Below are positions 35,594-47,184 of a DNA stretch of 64,000 nucleotides, piece by piece. Numbering within the stretch: the stretch's first letter is position 1; each line of letters starts with the position of its first letter. The notes under the pieces are model-generated. The model searched no databases and was not told the DNA's origin. It saw nothing but the letters and a program-made list of their open reading frames with translations. This DNA comes from Enterovibrio gelatinilyticus (GTDB lineage: Bacteria > Pseudomonadota > Gammaproteobacteria > Enterobacterales > Vibrionaceae), in NCBI RefSeq assembly GCF_028683095.1, contig NZ_JAJUBC010000001.1:1-64000 (forward strand), in the 5' to 3' direction. The position numbers and the translations under genes were made by a program.

Positions 35594-36028
35594 ATGAGTA
35601 CGGAATATGGAAAGATGATAGGTCAAACGTACAACCAACTCATTAAGCAGGCTCACTTTACCTCTTTAAGTGGTGGAAACGTGCCACGCGATGTTGATCC
35701 TGCTTTCGATACGTTTTTCGTGACGTCTAAATCCAACAATGTTTCGTTTGTCTTTGATCGACCAACAAACACGCTCATTGGTATTGAAGTTAAACCAAAT
35801 CAGGTTGGCGCATTACCGCTGGGAATAACGGTAAACATGAAATCGAATGAAGTGACGGATTTACTGGGTCAACCAACAGCAGCTATGCCAGCAAAAAAGG
35901 TACCAGTACTTGGGTTGGTTGGTGCTTGGGAAAGATTCAACGTCAGTGGCGACACTGTCCTAGTGGTGTATGACCCAGAATCAGAGAACGTTAGTCAGCT
36001 CCGTTATGAGCAACCTTCTTGCGACTAG
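35594..36028 (+). CDS. Immunity-like hypothetical protein, paralogue 2
   Basis: 144 residues, sharing an N-terminal GKMIGQTYNQLIKQAHFTSL segment with GGNVP and a C-terminal LLGQPTAAMPAKKVPVLGLV and GAW block with paralogue 1. The middle is diverged, as expected of immunity proteins adapting to different toxins. It lies 61 bases after the small acidic gene and is probably co-transcribed. Ribosome site weak. Confidence 0.55.
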   Translation: MSTEYGKMIGQTYNQLIKQAHFTSLSGGNVPRDVDPAFDTFFVTSKSNNVSFVFDRPTNTLIGIEVKPNQVGALPLGITVNMKSNEVTDLLGQPTAAMPAKKVPVLGLVGAWERFNVSGDTVLVVYDPESENVSQLRYEQPSCD

Positions 36029-36073
36029 TGTTCTGTTTAAAAGCATAAGCTGATGCAGTGTTGAGAGTCGCAC

Positions 36074-36194
36074 CGCTCTATTTTCTTCTAATAATGTATA
36101 ACCTTGACCTTTCAACAGGGCGAGGTTTTTTTATGCTCAATCTAACCCGCCACAACGCGGTTTTTTGGTACCTGAATTATGAGCAGTGACAACG
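36074..36194. repeat. Duplicated segment with tandem terminators, copy 2
   Basis: Matches 34662-34776, including both hairpins with T runs. It precedes the second endolysin fragment. Confidence 0.7.
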
Positions 36195-36323
36195 ATGACT
36201 TATCCGCTCGGTAGCCGCTCACGCCGCAGGCTTTCGTTACTTCATCCTTATCTAATTCGAGTGGTAGAAAATGCTATTACGCTCACTCAAGTTGATTTCA
36301 CTGTTCTAGAAGGGATGAGCTGA
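36195..36323 (+). pseudogene. Fragment of a phage M15-type endolysin, copy 2
   Basis: 42 codons from ATG. The segment LLHPYLIRVVENAITLTQVD followed by FTVLEG is the N-terminal part of M15 phage endolysins. It stops at TGA and lacks catalytic residues. A further open stretch (36324-36471, with VYVAINDGKFKDGEACRVL) follows but may be unrelated and overlaps the next gene antisense. Confidence 0.6.
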
Positions 36324-36416
36324 AAGTGAGGGCAGGGTATACGTAGCCATCAATGACGGTAAGTTCAAAGATGGCGAAGCGTGTCGGGTGTTAGCCGTGT
36401 TGATGAAAAATGTGAG

Positions 36417-36857
36417 TTATCGATTTGCCCATAGGCGTGGGGATTTAAAGCCGTATCTGTATAAAGCATAAGAAAGTGGCAGGTAGATCGTCACAAAGGT
36501 AAAGGCGTAGTTTTCCAAAAAATATGATGAGTAGGCATAATCTCTTCTGCAATAAATGAGAGAGATAATCGCAAAAATTTCATAGATGGCGAATATCGGA
36601 AGGGCTTGCCGCCACACTTTTTCGGTGAAGATAGGTTTCCAAAACGCGTAGCCAAACAACCCGATGGATAAATACCCATAAGTCAGGATTTCGAGTAATA
36701 GTAAACCCTCTGGAAGGAACTGATTCTCATAAGCGCCCACCACCGCTGTGACCTCAAGGTAGACAAAGACGAAAAAGAATATCTTCCAGAAATAGCTGTT
36801 TGGTGGTTTAAAGGAGAAAATCCCTTCAAGAATGTTGACCTGTTCCTTGTCCCGCAT
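36417..36857 (-). CDS. Hypothetical integral membrane protein
   Basis: 146-residue protein with about four hydrophobic helices: IFFFVFVYLEVTAVVGAY, LLEILTYGYLSIGLFGYAF, ALPIFAIYEIFAIISLIYC and YAFTFVTIYLPLSYALYRYG. Basic between helices. Not recognised. It is the last gene of the accessory region and faces the immunity array. Confidence 0.6.
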   Translation of the reverse strand: MRDKEQVNILEGIFSFKPPNSYFWKIFFFVFVYLEVTAVVGAYENQFLPEGLLLLEILTYGYLSIGLFGYAFWKPIFTEKVWRQALPIFAIYEIFAIISLIYCRRDYAYSSYFLENYAFTFVTIYLPLSYALYRYGFKSPRLWANR

Positions 36858-37085
36858 AGGACGTTCCTATCTGAGTGGTATCTAAGCTCTCATCATGACC
36901 GAGTTCTCAATAGAAGTAGTGACTTGTTAACAAGAAAGGAAAGGCAAACAAGAGCATTCATCCGTTCTGTCGTTCCCATTCCTGTTGAATAGCAAAGCCA
37001 TCAGTTACAGCGTACGTTCTTTTCACACGTAAACAGGGGCAAGCTAACTCGTGTTTGTTTACGAAACTTGCTTGAATAGCCTCTG

Positions 37086-37133
37086 AGAGCCCTTCACTCC
37101 TTTCTTCCTGTCAACGCGCTGTGCTTGGGCTCT
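37086..37133. repeat. Hairpin repeat, copy 2 (AGAGCCC arms)
   Basis: Arms AGAGCCC (37086-37092) and GGGCTCT (37127-37133), the same as the copy at 3059-3105, and the interior again contains TCAACGC. It lies just downstream (minus strand) of the Hha-like gene. Confidence 0.6.
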
Positions 37134-37138
37134 CAAAT

Positions 37139-37324
37139 TTATCGCGTAGAACCTTCAATCTCATCAAGGCGAGCTTCATGCCCGAGGATGGCATCAGCTT
37201 GTTCACTGGGCTTAGTCAGTTTATTGAGTGCTGCATCCAGCATTATGTCGAGGGTATCTACGGTTTTTGCTCGGCGGAAGAAAATTAGCCAGTCAGTTCG
37301 GCTATGTTTTTGATTCGTTGTCAT
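37139..37324 (-). CDS. Hha/YmoA-like regulatory protein
   Basis: A 61-residue protein aligning with Hha: SRTDWLIFFRRAKTVDTLD corresponds to the TDYLMRLRRCQTIDTLE region of E. coli Hha, and HEARLDEI to HRLAEL. Hha-type proteins lack a DNA-binding domain of their own and modify H-NS silencing, often of horizontally acquired genes. Here it borders the AT-rich accessory region, where such control would make sense. ATG at 37324; the ribosome site is weak. Confidence 0.65.
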   Translation of the reverse strand: MTTNQKHSRTDWLIFFRRAKTVDTLDIMLDAALNKLTKPSEQADAILGHEARLDEIEGSTR

Positions 37325-37745
37325 GGATTGTCCATATAGTGATGATGGTGAGCATTATAGCCAATCCCTGTCCTGTTCATAGAAGATGAAGATAGAGAGG
37401 TGAGGGCATTGATAGCAGTCTGGTTTATTGTTTCCCCTCCAATACAGACTCATCATGCCTCATTCATCGCGTAGGCGGACAAATTGATGCCTTGTGGATG
37501 AGATAGGCGTTCGTCAAAATCCTCGCAGCGCTTTAAATACCTGTAAATTCTTTAGACTGGTTGCGTTATTCTTCAAGGCGGTTACAATTCTCGTCGTTTC
37601 AAATACGTTCATATTTTTTTGTACAAAGATTTGTACCAAATTCATTGGCGTAGAATTATCCCGCTCTTAACTTCTTGTTATACTGCGGAAAAAATACCAA
37701 CAAGTGTTACTGCGTGTGTAACACCACTGTAAATAGGACAATAAA
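37325..37745. other. thrS upstream region
   Basis: About 420 bases between the Hha-like gene and thrS. Contents: the thrS operator hairpin near the end (37704-37724), another small hairpin with GTACAAA/TTTGTAC arms near 37620-37635, and the expected thrS promoter. No gene seen. Confidence 0.5.
37704..37724 (+). promoter_or_regulatory. Candidate thrS translational operator hairpin
   Basis: Stem GTGTTAC/GTAACAC with a seven-base loop TGCGTGT that contains CGT, the DNA form of the threonine CGU anticodon. The triplet lies at -34 to -32 from the thrS ATG. E. coli thrS has an anticodon-mimicking loop with CGU near -32 to -30 through which ThrRS represses its own translation. A similar role here is inference from position, stem size and loop triplet. 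Confidence 0.7.
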
Positions 37746-39674
37746 ATGCCTGTAATTACTCTTCCTGATGGTAGCCAGCGTTCATTCGACAACCCTGTGT
37801 CGACGTACGATGTTGCTTTTGACATCGGCCCTGGTCTCGCTAAAGCCTGTATTGCTGGTCGTGTTGATGGTCAACGTGTTGATGCATGTGACCTTATTGA
37901 AAACGACGCAAAACTTGAAATCATCACTGCAAAAGACGCTGACGGTCTAGAAATCATCCGTCACTCTTGTGCGCACTTGCTAGGTCATGCGATCAAGCAA
38001 CTGTTCCCTGATGCTAAAATGGCGATCGGCCCTACCATCGACAGTGGATTCTATTACGACATCGACTTGGATCGTTCTTTGACCCAAGAAGACCTTGATG
38101 CGATTGAAAAACGTATGAAGGATTTGGCGAAAACCAAATATGGCGTAGTTAAGAAGAATGTTAGCTGGCAAGAAGCACGTGATACGTTTGAATCACGTGG
38201 CGAGTCTTACAAAATTGAAATCTTGGACGAAAACGTTGCTCGTGACGATCGCCCAGGTCTTTACCACCATGAAGAATACATCGACATGTGCCGCGGTCCG
38301 CACGTGCCGAACATGAGCTTCTGCCAAAACTTCAAGATTCTGAATGTTGCTGGTGCCTACTGGCGCGGTAACAGTGACAATAAAATGCTGCAACGTATCT
38401 ACGGCACAGCGTTTTACGATAAGAAAGAACTAAAAGCGCACCTTGTTCGTCTTGAAGAAGCAGCGAAGCGTGACCACCGTAAACTGGGTAAGCAACTTGA
38501 TCTGTACCACATGCAGCAAGAAGCGCCGGGTATGGTGTTCTGGCACCACAATGGTTGGACTGTTTTCCGCGAACTGGAAGTATTCATCCGTGAAAAACTG
38601 ACTGAATACGATTACCAAGAAGTGAAAGGCCCACTGATCATGGATCGCGTTCTATGGGAACGTTCAGGTCACTGGGAAAAATATGCTGATTACATGTTCA
38701 CGACTCAGTCTGAGAGCCGTGAGTATGCACTGAAGCCAATGAACTGTCCTGGTCACGTTCAGATTTTCAACCAAGGTTTGAAATCTTACCGTGATCTGCC
38801 ATTGCGTATGGCAGAGTTTGGCAGTTGTCACCGTAACGAGCCATCAGGCGCACTTCACGGTCTGATGCGTGTTCGTGGTTTCACTCAAGATGATGCACAC
38901 ATCTTCTGTACGCCTGAACAGGTTCAGAAAGAAGTGACTTCGTGCATTGAGATGGTATACGACACTTACAAAACCTTTGGTTTTGATGAAATCGTCGTTA
39001 AACTATCAACGCGTCCTGAACAGCGTGTTGGTTCTGATGAAATGTGGGACCGTGCTGAAACCGCGTTGGCTGAAGCGCTTGACGCTATGGGCATCAAATT
39101 TGAGATTCTGGACGGGGAAGGTGCTTTCTACGGTCCGAAGATTGAATTTACCTTGCATGATTGTTTGGATCGCGCATGGCAGTGTGGTACTGTGCAACTC
39201 GATTTCGCTCTGCCTGAGCGTTTGGGCGCAACGTACGTTGGCGAAGACAACGAACGTCACACCCCAGTGATGATCCACCGCGCGATTCTTGGTTCACTAG
39301 AACGTTTCATCGGTATTTTGATCGAAGAATACGCAGGGCATTTCCCGACTTGGTTGGCTCCTCAGCAAGCTGTTGTGATGAATATCACCGACAATCAGGC
39401 CGAATATGTTCAGGAAGTAGCGAAAAAACTGCAAAAAGCAGGATTTAGAGCATCAGCGGACTTGAGAAACGAGAAGATTGGCTTTAAAATCCGCGAACAT
39501 ACTTTGAAGCGCGTACCTTACATGCTTGTTTGTGGCGACCAGGAAATGGAAGCTGGCGAAATTGCAGTACGTACTCGCAAAGGTAAAGATTTGGGTAAAT
39601 TCAAGATTGAAGATTTTGTTTCTCTGCTCGAGAACGAAGTTCGTACCCGAACGCTCAATATTTTGGAGGAATAA
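37746..39674 (+). CDS. thrS: Threonyl-tRNA synthetase
   Basis: Class II synthetase charging tRNA-Thr. TGS domain at the start ([11 protein letters not shown]), then the editing domain with [10 protein letters not shown], and the catalytic core with the zinc cysteine in [10 protein letters not shown] (about residue 334), [24 protein letters not shown] and FALPERL. 642 residues, exactly E. coli size. First gene of thrS-infC-rpmI-rplT. Confidence 0.97.
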   Translation: MPVITLPDGSQRSFDNPVSTYDVAFDIGPGLAKACIAGRVDGQRVDACDLIENDAKLEIITAKDADGLEIIRHSCAHLLGHAIKQLFPDAKMAIGPTIDSGFYYDIDLDRSLTQEDLDAIEKRMKDLAKTKYGVVKKNVSWQEARDTFESRGESYKIEILDENVARDDRPGLYHHEEYIDMCRGPHVPNMSFCQNFKILNVAGAYWRGNSDNKMLQRIYGTAFYDKKELKAHLVRLEEAAKRDHRKLGKQLDLYHMQQEAPGMVFWHHNGWTVFRELEVFIREKLTEYDYQEVKGPLIMDRVLWERSGHWEKYADYMFTTQSESREYALKPMNCPGHVQIFNQGLKSYRDLPLRMAEFGSCHRNEPSGALHGLMRVRGFTQDDAHIFCTPEQVQKEVTSCIEMVYDTYKTFGFDEIVVKLSTRPEQRVGSDEMWDRAETALAEALDAMGIKFEILDGEGAFYGPKIEFTLHDCLDRAWQCGTVQLDFALPERLGATYVGEDNERHTPVMIHRAILGSLERFIGILIEEYAGHFPTWLAPQQAVVMNITDNQAEYVQEVAKKLQKAGFRASADLRNEKIGFKIREHTLKRVPYMLVCGDQEMEAGEIAVRTRKGKDLGKFKIEDFVSLLENEVRTRTLNILEE

Positions 39675-39677
39675 GGT

Positions 39678-40223
39678 ATTAAAGGCGCAAGAAAAGCCCC
39701 GGTTAAACAAAATGCTCATCGCTTGAATGATGAAATTCGTGGTATTGACGAAGTTCGTTTGACAGGTCTTGATGGTGAAGCGATTGGAGTTGTTACTCTC
39801 CAGGAAGCGATTAAGGTCGCTGAAGAGGCGGGAGTAGATCTGGTTGAAATCAGCCCTAATGCCGAGCCGCCTGTCTGTCGTGTGATGGACTACGGTAAGT
39901 TCATATTCGAAAAGAGCAAGGCTGCGAAAGAGCAGAAGAAAAAGCAAAAGGTTATTCAGGTTAAGGAAATCAAATTCCGACCTGGTACCGACATTGGCGA
40001 CTATCAGGTAAAACTACGCAACCTGGTTCGCTTTATTGAAGAGGGTAACAAGGTCAAGGTTACAATCCGATTCCGTGGTCGCGAAATGGCGCACCAAGAA
40101 ATCGGTGTTGACGTTTTGAATCGTTTGAAGGAAGACACTGCCGAAATTTGTTTGGTAGAAAGCTTCCCGACTCGAATCGAAGGTCGTCAAATGATCATGG
40201 TTCTTGCCCCTAAAAAGAAGTAA
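39678..40223 (+). CDS. infC: Translation initiation factor IF-3 (ATT start)
   Basis: Binds the 30S subunit and checks initiator tRNA and start codon. The coding region begins with ATT at 39678, giving [24 protein letters not shown] lies 8 bases upstream, three bases after the thrS stop. ATT start allows IF-3 to limit its own translation, as in E. coli. A TTG at 39723 would drop 15 conserved residues. Length 181 residues. Confidence 0.94.
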   Translation: MKGARKAPVKQNAHRLNDEIRGIDEVRLTGLDGEAIGVVTLQEAIKVAEEAGVDLVEISPNAEPPVCRVMDYGKFIFEKSKAAKEQKKKQKVIQVKEIKFRPGTDIGDYQVKLRNLVRFIEEGNKVKVTIRFRGREMAHQEIGVDVLNRLKEDTAEICLVESFPTRIEGRQMIMVLAPKKK

Positions 40224-40243
40224 TTTCGGCATACAAGTAACAT

Positions 40244-40275
40244 AAGAGGCTATGCCTTCTGGCATAGCCTCTTTG
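40244..40275 (+). terminator. Hairpin between infC and rpmI
   Basis: Stem AGAGGCTATGCC/GGCATAGCCTCT with loop TTCT and a short T tract. Probably a partial terminator or processing site rather than a full stop, since rpmI and rplT normally follow infC in the transcript. Confidence 0.6.
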
Positions 40276-40326
40276 TTCGCCGGATTACATTGTTATTAAC
40301 ATGCATACAATGCGGAGTTATTCATC

Positions 40327-40521
40327 ATGCCTAAGATGAAATCAAACAAAGGTGCAGCTAAGCGTTTCAAGAAAACTGCTGGCGGCTTCAAGTTCAAGCA
40401 CGCAACTAAACGTCACATCCTGACTAAGCGTACTACTAAGAACAAACGTCAACTGCGTCCAAACGCGATTTTGCCTAAGTGCGAAGTAGCAGCAGTTGTT
40501 CGTATGCTTCCATACGCATAA
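40327..40521 (+). CDS. rpmI: Ribosomal protein bL35
   Basis: 64-residue, lysine-rich protein of the 50S subunit, beginning [17 protein letters not shown] with the characteristic [21 protein letters not shown] is upstream. Expected to be subject to L20 translational repression with rplT. Confidence 0.97.
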   Translation: MPKMKSNKGAAKRFKKTAGGFKFKHATKRHILTKRTTKNKRQLRPNAILPKCEVAAVVRMLPYA

Positions 40522-40547
40522 TTTTTCTTAGTTTATTAACGATTTAG

Positions 40548-40916
<369 letters not shown>

Positions 40917-40940
40917 TTTTACAGAATAGATTTTGCAAGA

Positions 40941-40967
40941 AAGGGGAGCCTCGGCTCCCCTTTTTTA
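40941..40967 (+). terminator. Terminator after rplT
   Basis: Stem AGGGGAGCC/GGCTCCCCT with loop TC and a T run. Ends thrS-infC-rpmI-rplT and faces the convergent deacetylase gene. Confidence 0.9.
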
Positions 40968-40993
40968 TTGTCTAATTTTCACCAACTGTTTGA

Positions 40994-42355
40994 TTATTGT
41001 TCTGGCGTGCAAGCATCGAGTGATTTCCATGGGGAGTTTTCGTATAACCCAGGGATCTGCTGCATTGTCCACCAAGCTGCTTGATATTGCTCACCCATGT
41101 ATGTGACGCCGTCACCTTTTTTGTAGGCTTTATGGGCATCCCACTCTGACGTAGAGCATAGAGTGAGGGGTTCAGGTTCCTCCATCCAATCGACTAGCTG
41201 CTTGTGGCTAACAAATCTTACCTCAGGCTTGGATAAAGCATATTCGGTGAATTTTTCCAGTACACGGCGTCTTGATTCGACCGTCGACTCAGGCATGCCA
41301 AAGTGTTCTTGTCCGTTTTGGTATCCGTAAAATCCTGAATGCAAACCGAGTACAAGAGGGGATTTGTTTCCACTTAACCTCAGGTCGAGATTATATTTGT
41401 ATATCGCAAGCACATCATTTTCATTCAAGCCGGCGGCGCCCCATGCGGGTTCAAAATACAAATTCCAATCGAAGTTATCTCCTTTTCCTGATATCGCATC
41501 AAACCAAGGAACGCGAGAAGCGATTTTGTCGCGCAATGAATAGGCTAATCCGTAGCGATCCATTTCATTGTCAGGTGGCACAATCAAGGTATGTAGCGGG
41601 ATTTCCCAAAGATTAGGGTAGTTTGAGAGAGGGGGTTTCCAGCCATTGTTCACGCCAATATCGTGCTCTGGGCTTCCGTTATGCAGTGTATATGGCCAAT
41701 AATTGTTAGTCCCGTCGTGCTCAGGTGTGTTTCCTGCCGGTAGGCTCACATCATATTGGATATGATTGTCGGAAAGCGCTCTAAACGTATTGTCGTTATA
41801 GGTTAAGAAGGGGGCTCGATAGCCACTGACGCTTGCCAGGCCAACACCGCCTTGCGCTTCTGATGCCATCAACAGTTCGTTACACTGTGTTATTTCCTGC
41901 TGCCACTGCTCTATAGTCATCCAACTTTCTAGTGGGTTCCAGTTCACCTTGTCATCAGGGTGAGTCTCGGTGTGGTTGCCAATGTCATGGCCTTCTGAGT
42001 GCGCTTGTCGCCATTTGGTTAGTACATCATCATTCCCACGTGCAGGCCCACAATGCATAAAGAAACTTGCTTTTAGCGATGAATTGGCGAAAGCATCAGC
42101 ACCATCGGGGTTTTTGTTACTGCCGAGTAATCGAAGGACCCATGACATACCATCCACATCGAGATTGTCATCAAAGCCGAGGCTGACAAACATAGGTGTT
42201 ACTTGGGCTGGGATGGGGGAGTGTTGCATGGGATCCACGCTTATATCTCCAGAATAGGATGGTAGAGAGAGGAACAGTATAGAGGGTGTAATAATGGCTT
42301 TCATCCAAAACAACTGCGTCAAGTTATGTCCTTTCCGCCGAATTAATGTATTCAT
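40994..42355 (-). CDS. Secreted chitin oligosaccharide deacetylase
   Basis: Removes acetyl groups from chitin oligosaccharides, part of Vibrio chitin use. Signal-type N-terminus (IITPSILFLSLPSYSG), NodB-type catalytic segment with SLGFDDN and GNHTETHPDD, and a long catalytic domain. A C-terminal chitin-binding domain (CBM5/12) is visible in SEWDAHKAYKKGDGVTYMGE and QYQAAWWTMQ. The ATG at 42355 has AAGG upstream; a start at 42304 would shorten the N-terminus by 17 residues. It ends with one binding module. Confidence 0.85.
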   Translation of the reverse strand: MNTLIRRKGHNLTQLFWMKAIITPSILFLSLPSYSGDISVDPMQHSPIPAQVTPMFVSLGFDDNLDVDGMSWVLRLLGSNKNPDGADAFANSSLKASFFMHCGPARGNDDVLTKWRQAHSEGHDIGNHTETHPDDKVNWNPLESWMTIEQWQQEITQCNELLMASEAQGGVGLASVSGYRAPFLTYNDNTFRALSDNHIQYDVSLPAGNTPEHDGTNNYWPYTLHNGSPEHDIGVNNGWKPPLSNYPNLWEIPLHTLIVPPDNEMDRYGLAYSLRDKIASRVPWFDAISGKGDNFDWNLYFEPAWGAAGLNENDVLAIYKYNLDLRLSGNKSPLVLGLHSGFYGYQNGQEHFGMPESTVESRRRVLEKFTEYALSKPEVRFVSHKQLVDWMEEPEPLTLCSTSEWDAHKAYKKGDGVTYMGEQYQAAWWTMQQIPGLYENSPWKSLDACTPEQ

Positions 42356-42631
42356 TTTTATAACCTTATTAGTATTGCAGCGATTACGTGCTAGAACGGC
42401 GCACATTTACAACCTAGATGTTTTGGATAGAAATAAGAGGGTTATGAGCAAGTTGATAGGATTTTTTGGACGCTAAATTGAAAACCGAATGTTTGTTACA
42501 TTTTTCGAATGAAATGGATTTGGTATAGGTCTCGTTAATGACTTGATCATGGTTGGCAATTGGATCAGTCGCGATGGATTTACAAGCACCTAACCGATTG
42601 CACCAGGATTCTTACTTCGTGAAAGCGGTAA

Positions 42632-43825
<1,194 letters not shown>

Positions 43826-43844
43826 GCATTGGGGTAATTGAGAA

Positions 43845-46232
43845 ATGAAATTCAGTGAATCCTGGCTTCGCGAGTGGGTGAGTCCTGCTGTAAATAGCGA
43901 AGAACTGGCACACCAAATCACGATGGCTGGTCTAGAAGTAGACGATGTTGAGGCTGTCGCTGGCGAGTTTACTGGCGTTGTTGTTGGTGAAGTTGTTGAG
44001 TGTGGTCAACACCCTGATGCAGACAAATTGCGTGTAACTAAAGTGAATGTTGGTGGCGAAGAGCTACTAGACATCGTTTGTGGTGCATCAAACTGTCGCC
44101 TTGGTATCAAAGTTGCCGTTGCAACTGTTGGTGCGGTTCTGCCTGGTGATTTTAAAATCAAAAAGGCGAAACTACGTGGTCAACCATCTCACGGCATGCT
44201 GTGTTCATTTACCGAGCTAGGCATTAACGTAGAATCAGATGGCATCATGGAACTACCTGCAGACGCAGTTCTGGGTACGGATTTCCGTGAGTTCTTGTCA
44301 CTAAACGATGTGACTATTGACGTTGATCTGACAGCAAACCGTGCTGACTGTTTGAGCCTGAAAGGCATGGCACGTGAAGTGGGTGTATTGAACCGCGCTG
44401 AAGTGACTGAGCCTGCATTTGAAAACGTGGCTCCTTCAATTGACAACAAAATTTCGGTTGCTATTGAAGCGCCTACTGCATGTCCACGTTACTTAGGTCG
44501 TGTTGTTCGCAACGTGAATGTGAAAGCAACGTCACCGCTTTGGATGCAAGAAAAACTGCGCCGCAGTGGTATTCGTTCTATTGATCCAATCGTAGATATC
44601 ACTAACTACGTAATGCTTGAGCAAGGCCAACCAATGCATGCATTCGACCTATCAAAGGTTGAAGGTGGCATCGTTGCGCGTATGGCGAAGCAGGGCGAGA
44701 AACTGGTTCTTCTTGACGGTAATGAAGCAGAGCTGAATGACAACACGCTTGTTATTGCAGATCACAACAAAGCACTGGCTATCGCGGGTATCTTTGGTGG
44801 TGAGTTCTCTGGTGTGACTGGCGAAACCACTGACGTATTGCTTGAAGCTGCATTCTTTGCTCCTGATGCAATCCGTGGTCGTGCACGTAGCTATGGTTTG
44901 CACACTGATTCTTCACACCGTTTTGAACGTGGTGTTGATTCAAACCTTCAGTACCACGCTATGGAACGTGCAACCCAACTACTGATTGAAATCTGTGGTG
45001 GTGAAGCGGGTGAAATCGTTGGTCAAGAGTCTGAAGATAATCTGCCAAAAGCGAAAACCATTGCACTACGACGCACTAAGCTGGACCGTCTTCTAGGTCA
45101 CGCTATCTCTTGTGATGATGTGGTTGAAATTCTGACGCGTCTTGGTTGTGAAGTCGAAACCACAGAAGCGGGCTGGACAGCGAAAGCACCTTCGTGGCGT
45201 TTTGACATGGCTATCGAAGAAGATTTGGTTGAAGAAGTCGGTCGTATTTTCGGTTACGACAACATTCCGAACCAAGCGCCTCAAGCTCACCTGACCATGA
45301 ATGAGTATAAAGAAGCTAACCAGCCTCTGAAACGCGTTCGTGATCTGTTGGTTGACCGTGGTTATCACGAAGCCATCACGTACAGCTTTGTTGAGCCAGC
45401 TCAGCAAGCGCTGATCGTGCCAGACGTTGAGCCCTTGATTCTGCCACACCCAATCTCTGCTGATATGTCAGCAATGCGTTTGAGCCTGTGGACGGGTCTA
45501 CTTAACACGGTTGTTTACAACCAGAAACGTCAGCAACCTCGTGTTCGCTTGTTTGAAGCGGGTCTGCGTTTTATTCCTGAAGCATCTGCTGAAAATGGCA
45601 TGCGTCAGGAAATGATGTTGGCTGGTGTGATTGCCGGTGCGCGTTCTGAAGAGCACTGGGACATCGCAACTAACACGGTTGACTTCTTTGACTTAAAAGG
45701 CGATTTAGAAGCGGTTCTTGAACTGACGGCTAATGAGCTAGCGTATAGCTTCAAAGCGTCTAAGCACCCAGCACTGCACCCAGGTCAAAGCGCTGCTATT
45801 GAAGTAGACGGTAAAATCATCGGTCACATTGGTACTGTACACCCAGAACTAGAGCGCAAGTTTGGCCTGAACGGCCGTACGATTGTGTTTGAAATCGAAT
45901 GGGCTGCAATCAACCAACGTGTGATCCCTGAAGCCGTGGCTATTTCTAAATTCCCAGCAAACCGTCGTGATATCGCGGTCATCGTTGCTGATGAAGTAGA
46001 GTCAGAAGCTGTTGTTCGTGCATGTTTGAAAACAGACAATACGCTAATCACGGCTTCTAAATTGTTCGACCTTTACAAAGGTAAGGGTGTTGAAGAAGGT
46101 AAGAAGAGCCTAGCGATTGCTCTCACCCTTCAGTCGACAGAGCGCACCTTAGAAGAAAGTGATATTTCTGAGGCAGTTGCAGCAGTAGTTGCAACACTCG
46201 GCGAGCATTTTGGCGCACATCTACGCGATTAA
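43845..46232 (+). CDS. pheT: Phenylalanyl-tRNA synthetase, beta subunit
   Basis: Editing and tRNA-binding subunit. EMAP/Trbp-like OB domain early ([19 protein letters not shown]), B3/B4 editing and B5 domains in the middle, and a C-terminal anticodon-binding FDX-ACB domain ([19 protein letters not shown]). 795 residues, E. coli size. Ends upstream of a terminator, so ihfA has its own promoter. Confidence 0.96.
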   Translation: MKFSESWLREWVSPAVNSEELAHQITMAGLEVDDVEAVAGEFTGVVVGEVVECGQHPDADKLRVTKVNVGGEELLDIVCGASNCRLGIKVAVATVGAVLPGDFKIKKAKLRGQPSHGMLCSFTELGINVESDGIMELPADAVLGTDFREFLSLNDVTIDVDLTANRADCLSLKGMAREVGVLNRAEVTEPAFENVAPSIDNKISVAIEAPTACPRYLGRVVRNVNVKATSPLWMQEKLRRSGIRSIDPIVDITNYVMLEQGQPMHAFDLSKVEGGIVARMAKQGEKLVLLDGNEAELNDNTLVIADHNKALAIAGIFGGEFSGVTGETTDVLLEAAFFAPDAIRGRARSYGLHTDSSHRFERGVDSNLQYHAMERATQLLIEICGGEAGEIVGQESEDNLPKAKTIALRRTKLDRLLGHAISCDDVVEILTRLGCEVETTEAGWTAKAPSWRFDMAIEEDLVEEVGRIFGYDNIPNQAPQAHLTMNEYKEANQPLKRVRDLLVDRGYHEAITYSFVEPAQQALIVPDVEPLILPHPISADMSAMRLSLWTGLLNTVVYNQKRQQPRVRLFEAGLRFIPEASAENGMRQEMMLAGVIAGARSEEHWDIATNTVDFFDLKGDLEAVLELTANELAYSFKASKHPALHPGQSAAIEVDGKIIGHIGTVHPELERKFGLNGRTIVFEIEWAAINQRVIPEAVAISKFPANRRDIAVIVADEVESEAVVRACLKTDNTLITASKLFDLYKGKGVEEGKKSLAIALTLQSTERTLEESDISEAVAAVVATLGEHFGAHLRD

Positions 46233-46250
46233 TGCCAAAATCATCAATAA

Positions 46251-46278
46251 AAAGCAGCCCTCGGGCTGCTTTTTTTTA
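46251..46278 (+). terminator. Terminator after pheT
   Basis: Stem AGCAGCCC/GGGCTGCT with loop TC and eight T. Separates pheST from ihfA. Confidence 0.9.
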
Positions 46279-46643
46279 TGTCCAAAAGTTCTAACACCTA
46301 TCGTTTTGATAAACCTATGTTTTATCGAACCATTGATAAATGATGGTTTGCAATGGATTAAAAAATGAATAAAAACATCATCTAAACGAATAATTGTGAA
46401 GTCTGTGTCTCATTTTTTATGCATGACTCAAGAATGAAATCCTCATAAACAGAGCACTGTTCTAAATAATGATATGGAAAAAAGTTGGCGCAAATCAGCC
46501 AGTTGGCTTACACTATTCGTAAGTTACTGATGCGGAATATGCTGCCCGACAGAGGAGCAAGTGAATATTTCCAATGCAGTGCAATTGGTAGTGTAGATAC
46601 AGAGTATCTCATTTATGTTTAACATTTCTTGAGGGAATGACCT
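46279..46643. other. ihfA upstream region
   Basis: 365 bases, AT-rich, no gene seen. The presence of a terminator before it indicates ihfA is transcribed from a promoter in this stretch, though I could not fix the -10/-35 boxes. GAGG lies before the ihfA start. Confidence 0.4.
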
Positions 46644-46940
46644 ATGGCGCTCACTAAGGCCGATTTGGCTGAGAACCTGTTTGAAAATGTCGGGATGAGC
46701 AAGCGGGACGCCAAGGACACCGTTGAAGCCTTTTTCGAAGAAGTTCGAAAAGCTCTCGAAGGTGGCGAGCAAGTCAAGCTGTCTGGTTTTGGTAACTTCG
46801 ATCTTCGCGAAAAGAACGAACGACCAGGCCGTAACCCAAAAACGGGTGAAGATATTCCAATCACTGCTCGTAGAGTCGTGACATTTAGACCAGGACAGAA
46901 ACTGAAAGCACGCGTAGAAAACGCTAAAATCGACAAGTAA
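46644..46940 (+). CDS. ihfA: Integration host factor, alpha subunit
   Basis: DNA-bending architectural protein working as a heterodimer with IhfB. 98 residues with [20 protein letters not shown] and the intercalating proline in [12 protein letters not shown]. Required for many recombination, phage and promoter events. Own promoter inferred from the upstream terminator. Confidence 0.96.
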   Translation: MALTKADLAENLFENVGMSKRDAKDTVEAFFEEVRKALEGGEQVKLSGFGNFDLREKNERPGRNPKTGEDIPITARRVVTFRPGQKLKARVENAKIDK

Positions 46941-47025
46941 TTGTCGACGAGGACTTCTTGAGTTGCCGTCTGTTTCTTAGACTTATCCTCGTTGAATTCT
47001 CGCTTACAGTGACAAACCTGATATG

Positions 47026-47053
47026 AAACCGTGGCTTTTAGCTGCGGTTTTTT
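47026..47053 (+). terminator. Terminator after ihfA
   Basis: Imperfect stem ACCGTGGC/GCTGCGGT followed by a T run. Ends ihfA. Confidence 0.6.
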
Positions 47054-47184
47054 ATTGCTTGAAAATCGTACGTATGCCTTTCAATCTCTCAAATCTGGCG
47101 TCATTCCATGCCGTAAACATGAATCCTGTGATCGTTTGGGTATAGTAAGTGCTGAGATACGAAAAATAATATAGTTAGGGACGT

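Noticed and set aside
36324-36471. Open stretch with VYVAINDGKFKDGE as a gene
   Set aside because: No start or ribosome site, and it overlaps a likelier minus-strand gene antisense.
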